Shown here: in pieces, positions 57,847 to 64,000 of the stretch
Numbering within the stretch: the stretch's first letter is position 1
How the letters are laid out: each line of letters starts with the position of its first letter
Assembly (NCBI GenBank): GCA_037389465.1
Contig: JAZARR010000236.1
Location: 186,001 to 250,000, forward strand
Source: Baylisascaris procyonis
Lineage: Eukaryota; Nematoda; Chromadorea; Rhabditida; Ascarididae
Length of the DNA: 64,000 nt
Direction: 5' to 3'
The notes under the pieces: model-generated
Databases searched by the model: none
Seen by the model: the letters and a program-made list of their open reading frames with translations, nothing else
Told to the model about the DNA's origin: nothing
Position numbers and translations under genes: made by a program

Positions 57847-60800
57847 ATGAACGGTGATAGCGGAATGGAAGGACAAGGCACTGACAGTTCACATCGCGAT
57901 CCTAGCGAATTTTTGAAGCTGAAGCCAAAAAAGTCAATATTAAAGGTATTTTACTTCTTTTTTTCAAACCCCGCTGCCTTCTCTTTCGAATGTAAACGTG
58001 GCAAAAATTCATTTTAATGATACTTGAAGGCAAACAACTTGAAGAAAGTTTAACAATAGAATTAGTAAGAAGTAACTTGAAGACTTACTGTGGAGCAATC
58101 TTTCCGACGAGAGAATGGCTTCACCACAAAAACCAAACTTACACTGTGACTGCAAGAGGTAAGCACGGCGGGGTAGCGAAGGCTAGATGGTGAAGCTTCC
58201 TCGCGCAACTTGGAATCGGTGACGTTAACTCCTGGGATGCATGCATTCTAAATCCACCAAACTTTTAGTCGTCTTTAAGTGCGCTATAAATTTTTACTTT
58301 AAAAATTAATGCTTTGAAAATTGATGATAATATAAAAAGGTTCCCTGTTGAAAAAAAAAAGACTTCGGTGATGACGCTTAAGATTTCTTTTTAAAATTGA
58401 TTGGTTCTCATGCTTCATTTATTGCGTCTTGTGCGATCGCAGCATCTCATAGGAAATGATCAGTGAAAAATTTCATCACATAAAATATATTGCATCGTCT
58501 GATTCCTTTGCATCCGGAAGCGATTGCCTGTTCTTATTCCTAATTGCCTTTCGTCACCAAGTTGCACAAAACATCAGGAATTTCTTAGTCTTGCATCCCA
58601 TGATGGAAATAGCTACCCACAGTTTCCATTTTTCTTGGAATTTGTGAGCCAAGAACAGCTTTCTGCAGTTTTCATTTGGGCAGTACCCAGTTTCCATTCT
58701 CAGAGAGGAGGGATGCAAAAGAATGAAAAATATAACATTCTGGAAATAGGAAGAATTTCCTTCAACCAAACAAACATCAACAGGAAGAAATTTTGCGAGC
58801 AGCGTACCGAAGTCTGTCCAGAATGAAAGTTTCTTGTAAGAGACGTAGGTGAATACTGTGAAATTAGTGTTCAACGAGGACCTTGTTCCGGTTCGGAGAG
58901 CGGTTCTCAACATTTTTATTGGGGCTGTCCTCATTGGCAAAACAACTTCTGAATGGATCGCTTCCCAACACCCTTCCTTTGTACCACTGCTCCAAAATTT
59001 CCTTCCTCACGTTTCCTTCTTCCTCGTCCTTCTTGAAAAAGTTATGTCGCGAAAGTTAACTGGGAAAAGGAACCATCTCCACCTTGTATCAATACTTGGG
59101 TTTTTATGGCATCGACCGAACTTTTCCCTTATTTTGCCTACATCCTTGAAGTCATTTCCCAGTTGCACCTTCAACCGGCGAAAGTTATCTGCTCGCAGAG
59201 CACTAGTTAAACTTGTCCGCGTATCTCATACTAAACCTGGAATTTTGGACTAAGCAACCGTCGTTGGATGAAGCGAAGCGTGCGCTGGCTGACGATGGAA
59301 GGGCGCACTTTGACGAGATGAACATCCTGGCTACGCATCACCCTGCCGACAAGGACTATGGGTGAGTATCACATTTCAGTGCCACCTGGTTTCATTCACT
59401 TTTTAAAGTGGGGAGAGGAGAGTTTTGTTTCTGCACGATGCACCATCCGGGACATTCCTGAGCAAGCACCATATCTAAAATTTTTTTCATTTGGGTCCGT
59501 TGAAAGGTTTCTGGGGTAAAAGGCTCCCAGAATGTAATCCACTTCAAGGAGGAGTTTACATTAAACACGTGGTATCGGAATATCACCAGAGGGCAAAATG
59601 CCACTTTTGAGGGTTCTCTTCTACCGCCAGTTTGGATTATAGTTCATAATTTTATAGGATATTATTCCTACAATCTCAGTCTTCCTAAGCAATAATTTTT
59701 CACCTGCGTGGTACTAGCGCCGTAACCACTTTAAGTGATCTTCATCGCCATTTCCACTAAAATTTTGGTTGGGTCGCGCAGTAACCATTCCTGAAACTTC
59801 GCTGATAGGTGTCAATTCCTCTCAGGCTGTTTTGTTGAGTGTGCAGAAGGAGATGAAGTTTTAGTCTACACAAACATGTTTAATTAGTTTCAGTGTCATG
59901 CGCAAACATTTACCTATTAAGGGCACCAAAAGCGGTACGCAGAACACAATCATTTATCGTTGCCGTATGTTGTGGTCTGGACTTGGAAGGGGTGGAGGGG
60001 GAGAGAAGTGGGGCATTCGCATCGCCATCAGGTGTAGCAACAAAGTAATTTGAGAGAGGGAATGAGAGCAGGTTTAAGGAATTGGCTTTAAATGGACCTG
60101 GGTGCTGCCTTATAAGCACTGATCATAAATATCGTACTTCGCTATAACATAATCAAGATTGAGACCCTTAACGATAGTTTTTCACTTTGTAGAAAAGTTG
60201 TTATATCTCTAGACACTGACAACGGCAAACTAAATGAGAAGCAACGGGGTCGTAAATTAAAAATTTGAACGTTAGACTTGTTCGCGTTTCTATCACTAGT
60301 TATTGACATGAGTATGTGTCTTGTTTATGGACCGTCGTAGGAATGATAATATAGTCCTGAAGTGCAATCCACATCAGTGAAGAAAGAGTATGAAAGGGTA
60401 GAGCCGTGCAGCTAGTAAGGTAGTGAATAATTGGAGCTAGCTGTGAATCTAATGAGGTGGTAAAAGGTGGAAGGTGAGGGCGTGATCTAAATGAGAGAAC
60501 GGATAAGTTAAAATGAAGCAGCAGTAGGTAGAAGGATGTCAGAAATTGCGGTGTAACAAACTAGTTAAACGAACCGACCCGGGTAGATTTGATCTTCAGG
60601 CTCGCAGGTAGCATATTGCTGGTCCATCGATGAGTGTGAAGGGTGCGGAAAGTTTTGGTGGTGCTGTTTTGCTATACAGGTGGATATTGTAGAAAAAAGA
60701 TTATGCACTGAGATGGTGGTGACCACCCGCGAAAGTGTTAGCGTGAAGTAGATAGCTACGGTGTTATGCAATATAGCTTGACATCTGACTGTACTTCGTG

Positions 60801-63452
60801 AACATCAGCAGAAAGAAAACATTGTGGATGTGTCCACTTTACGTGCAGTGATACTTATAAAAGCCAGATCAACCCTCTAGTCCAGGCATCGAAAAGTATT
60901 TATTTTCTTTGGGCCGAATTAACAACTGAACAATAAACAGCTGCAGTCCAGCCAAGAAGACAGCCTTCCCATGCTATTGAGAGGCTGCAGCAGAAAGCTT
61001 ACTTAACACTTGACATGGAGTATGTTTAACTTGGTGACAGCTGTTGTAAGTGAAACATTTGAGCAGTAAGTAAAACGTTTTGTGGTAGGAAGTAGAAGGT
61101 ATGAAATCACCTAGAAAATAAGGTGTTTCAGTTAAGGTCAAATTTGGGGAACTCACTGTCATATGGTCTGGCATAGCAAATATCAAATGCACTTTAAATT
61201 ACATGCTGTGAAGGGCCCTCAACTTTTGGTTGTTTTTAGTTTGTTGGAATGTTCTGAAGTAGAATAATCCTCTTTTCTGCATCGATTTTTTGTTATTTCG
61301 CGCATTTTGATTGCTGCCTTTTAGCTAATTTAACGCAACATCCTCCTTATAGAAAAAATTGGTCGCATCATTTGGTTGAAAAGTTCATAGGCTCTGATGA
61401 GCATGCTGAAGTGACTGAACGAAAAGAGGATCATCGATGAGCAGCACCCCGTTGATTGACGAAGGCAATCTACAGGCGGATTTATGATGCAACGCATAAA
61501 CAGAAATTAGTGGGAACAGGGAGGTGGGGAAGGGCGCACTTTTTTACTTGCAGAAGCCGTTTACTTTTTGGAAATCAACACTTAGATCCTTCTGCGGTTT
61601 AAAAACCGCTGTGCAGAAACTTTTGGTGTGCTGAAAAGCGTTTTTCCTGTTCAGCAAGGATGCTTCTTGTTCACGGGGTTAATAAGAATTCGTCTTTAAT
61701 AATTTTATATTTTAATGAGACCGAAATTTTTTGGAATTTTTGAGCGTGAATGGGCTCACTGAATGCGGTTTCAATGAATTTTTGTTCTGTAACGCTGTGT
61801 GTATATATAATCGCTTGAAAAAATAACTGCTTCCAAAACTTATTTAACTCAAGGCAAGGCCCGAGAATTGGAAGGGGGTGCATTCATCTATGGAAGATGG
61901 ATGAGAGAACGCTTTTGAATAAAGTTAGCCATAATTGGAAACCTTCAATGCAGATATGCTTCTGAACCTCAACCTCCGTTTCTTTCAGTCATCTTTTCTT
62001 CGAGCAACCGTAGTTATTTTTATATTCACCACAGTATCTCTAAGTAAGCTAATTTCTTGCTTCCATAATGCAGTTACCTTCATTATCTTCGTTTTGCCAA
62101 GGTGATAACATGCTTGGTGCTTAGCTGGTAGGTGAAAGCGGTCAAATATTACGAAGTGCTTTTGCCGTCGCTGCTGATTCTTCATAGCGACTTATGATCT
62201 GTTTAATTCAATGTTGCGTTTTACAATCCGCAGGAACATTTCTTCTGCAGCAAATCAGATCATTGCAGGTAGTTTTATTTGAGATAGAGTCCTGATCATT
62301 CGTTTATTTCGTTATGTGTCGTGTATTTCTTTAGGCACATGAAAATTGACGAGCCAAAGACGCCCTATCATCAATATAGTGATAGTGAGGAGGACTCTGA
62401 CGGACGTGGCTCAAGGCCTCGGCGTGTCTCGTTGGTGGGAGCCGTTGATCCGGTGAAACTTGCGGAGAGCATCCAAGCGGGTTCATCTCAACCTCCAGCC
62501 TTCATAGAGCACGCTCCTTCAGAGGACTACGACGAGGAATCCGAGCTCACACCTGAACAGATAGGTATTCTTTTTTCGTGAATTCTTTTAAAGAAATGCA
62601 TGCAGCTACCAGCCTGCTGTTCACTTGCGCTTTGTGGTAAGCATAATCGAATTAAATAACGGATTTAAGCTGGAGTTGATTTTTGCCGCATTTTTGGCTG
62701 CTTATATTAATTGCGACTCGCTTTCACAAGCATATTTACTGCCCAGTGCAAATTCATAGTTCGGAAATTGCTCAGGTGATGTTGACTTCAAATACCTGGG
62801 AAATTAGCCGTCTAATTGCCCACATTAAGGGAAAACACCTCGTTTTTTCGCATTCTTTGAATATTGATGCCGCCGATTGGAGTAATATGTGGATTACAAA
62901 AAGGATATTTGGTGTCATTTGGAAAGAAGCTATGGTTGCAAATTTTAATGAGAGTAATGTAGAACACACGATGACCTCTCGTAGCATATTTAACGTTGAG
63001 CCATGATGTCCGAAAGGAACAATAGATATTTAAAGGCTGACAAATTCGAACACATTTCTTGCCAATCGGTTTTTCATATTACATCGATCGTCTCACAAAA
63101 AACGTAGCCTTTATTGTAGATTTTTGCGATCGGTCTGATTTTTTGGAAGGATGAAAGTATAATTTCGTATACCTATTATTTGTTGATAATTTATGAGACT
63201 AATTGGTTAAGAGAAGGGGAAGCAGGCGGCCATGTCATTGCACTTCCTCCGATGTGTTTCGCTTGTTATTTTATTCCCATCGGGAATAGTCCCAAGAGAA
63301 GGGGAAATGGTTGATGGGAAAGAATTGTACTTGTATGATGCGAGAGGTTATTTTAGCTCATAAACGTGAATTCGAGAAGAAAAGGAAGGCCCATTACAAT
63401 GAAGGTGCGGCTCTTCGTCATGCACGAGAATTGCTTGCTAAGGAAGAGGAAA
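57847..63452 (+). CDS. szy-2: Protein phosphatase 1 inhibitor-2 (PPP1R2), 3' end outside window
   Basis: Binds and restrains the catalytic subunit of protein phosphatase 1; the C. elegans ortholog SZY-2 acts in centrosome duplication. Exons 57847-57945, 59255-59361, 62335-62564 and 63357-63452 join in frame to 177 residues. All three PP1-contact regions of inhibitor-2 are present: KKSILK (28-33), the [18 protein letters not shown] block (about 52-69), and [15 protein letters not shown] with H158-Y159, the pair that reaches the PP1 active site in the known structure. DEPKTPY carries T78, equivalent to the GSK-3/CDK site Thr72 of mammals. The acidic SDSEEDSD is a CK2-type site. The last donor (A|GTATGG) leaves phase 1, and no convincing terminal exon appears before 64000, so a short acidic tail probably lies beyond. 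The acceptor of exon 2 (GACTAAG) is weak, but the phase and homology fit. Confidence 0.92.
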
Positions 63453-64000
63453 GTATGGACTAGCAAAGCTGCCGTCATCTCTCTCGTTTTGTATCTGCTA
63501 TATGGGGCACTACGTCTTCCTTCTCCATTCCTGTCGAATGGAGCCTTTTTTCCGGCTTTCAACGTTTGGGAGCACCTCATTAAGTGTTCCGCCATCAATA
63601 TAGTCCGAAGTGTTTTTATCATCAAAAAGGTTATGGGAAGCAAATCGGGTTTTCGTTGACAAAAAACTGAAAGAATGTAGTTGGTATGACGTCGAGGGTA
63701 TCCTAACCAGATCGTCTGGGAGAGTATATTCCAGTTGTAAAAGGCTTTATAGAAGGATATAAACAGAGATGCTGTGCCTATCTTTCTTTCGTGTGCCGCG
63801 GCCATTATAGTGCTATGCATTCGGTCGCTGGCCGTTGTTCTTTATTTTTTATGCTTATTCATTTTTAGTCGTGTCATTTTTTGGTGAGAGAAGAGGGAGG
63901 AGAGTAGGGGGCGTCCGAGGTCGTTTCAAATGTTGTTCATAAATCAATCGTCCAGCAAAAGTAAACAAACATAGAAGCAAGTTCTGAGATGTCTGACAAA
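63453..64000. other. Intron of inhibitor-2 to window edge
   Basis: No terminal exon could be supported. Overlapping open frames on both strands cover much of it but carry no domain; the + strand one at 63366-63659 overlaps exon 4 of inhibitor-2 out of frame. Confidence 0.4.

Noticed and set aside
58849..59253. 134-codon open frame just before inhibitor-2 exon 2, and a 128-codon frame on the opposite strand
   Set aside because: No domain and no splice logic; it lies in an intron and ends at a stop right before the exon acceptor.

Overview
The window reads as nematode nuclear DNA. It is AT-rich and intron-rich, the genes have small exons separated by introns of several hundred bases to 3 kb, and two start codons sit 8-9 bases behind a spliced-leader-type acceptor. 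It also holds degenerate copies of the nematode telomere hexamer TTAGGC. The protein set (an OSM-3/KIF17 kinesin, a ceramide synthase, protein phosphatase inhibitor-2) and the long, repeat-loaded introns suggest a parasitic clade V (strongylid-like) worm more than Caenorhabditis. The species assignment is inference.

Four protein-coding genes can be assembled, all on the + strand. (1) 2553-9847: the 3' part of an unrecognised single-pass membrane protein with a proline-rich cytoplasmic tail; its start was not found. (2) 12962-17907: a complete four-exon ceramide synthase of 323 residues with the Lag1 motif, a reduced Hox-like region and the acidic C-tail. (3) 23154-38680: a complete sixteen-exon OSM-3/KIF17 homodimeric kinesin-2 of 762 residues, including one GC-AG intron. 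(4) 57847-63452 and beyond: inhibitor-2 of protein phosphatase 1 (PPP1R2/SZY-2), four exons, running off the right edge. Each gene appears to be its own unit, since the gaps are kilobases long. I see no operon and no shared pathway linking them.

Between and inside the genes there is much repeat structure. A long-arm foldback MITE occurs twice, at the left edge and in osm-3 intron 11, the second copy with an exact 8-base target duplication. A roughly 2-kb foldback structure at 48375-50363 has inverted arms ending in TTAGGC-like hexamers and encloses a 57-base minisatellite. A second inverted repeat lies at 51020-52257. There are large (TA)n, (ATT)n and (TTTA)n tracts at 21470-22512 and 42088-42447, and a decayed reverse-transcriptase tail sits in an intron near 3.9-4.2 kb.

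The gaps at 9.8-12.9, 17.9-21.4, 38.8-42.0, 42.4-48.3 and 52.6-57.8 kb hold no gene I can defend. I found no convincing tRNA, rRNA or CRISPR-like structure. The most unusual object is the telomere-hexamer/minisatellite foldback at 48-50 kb.
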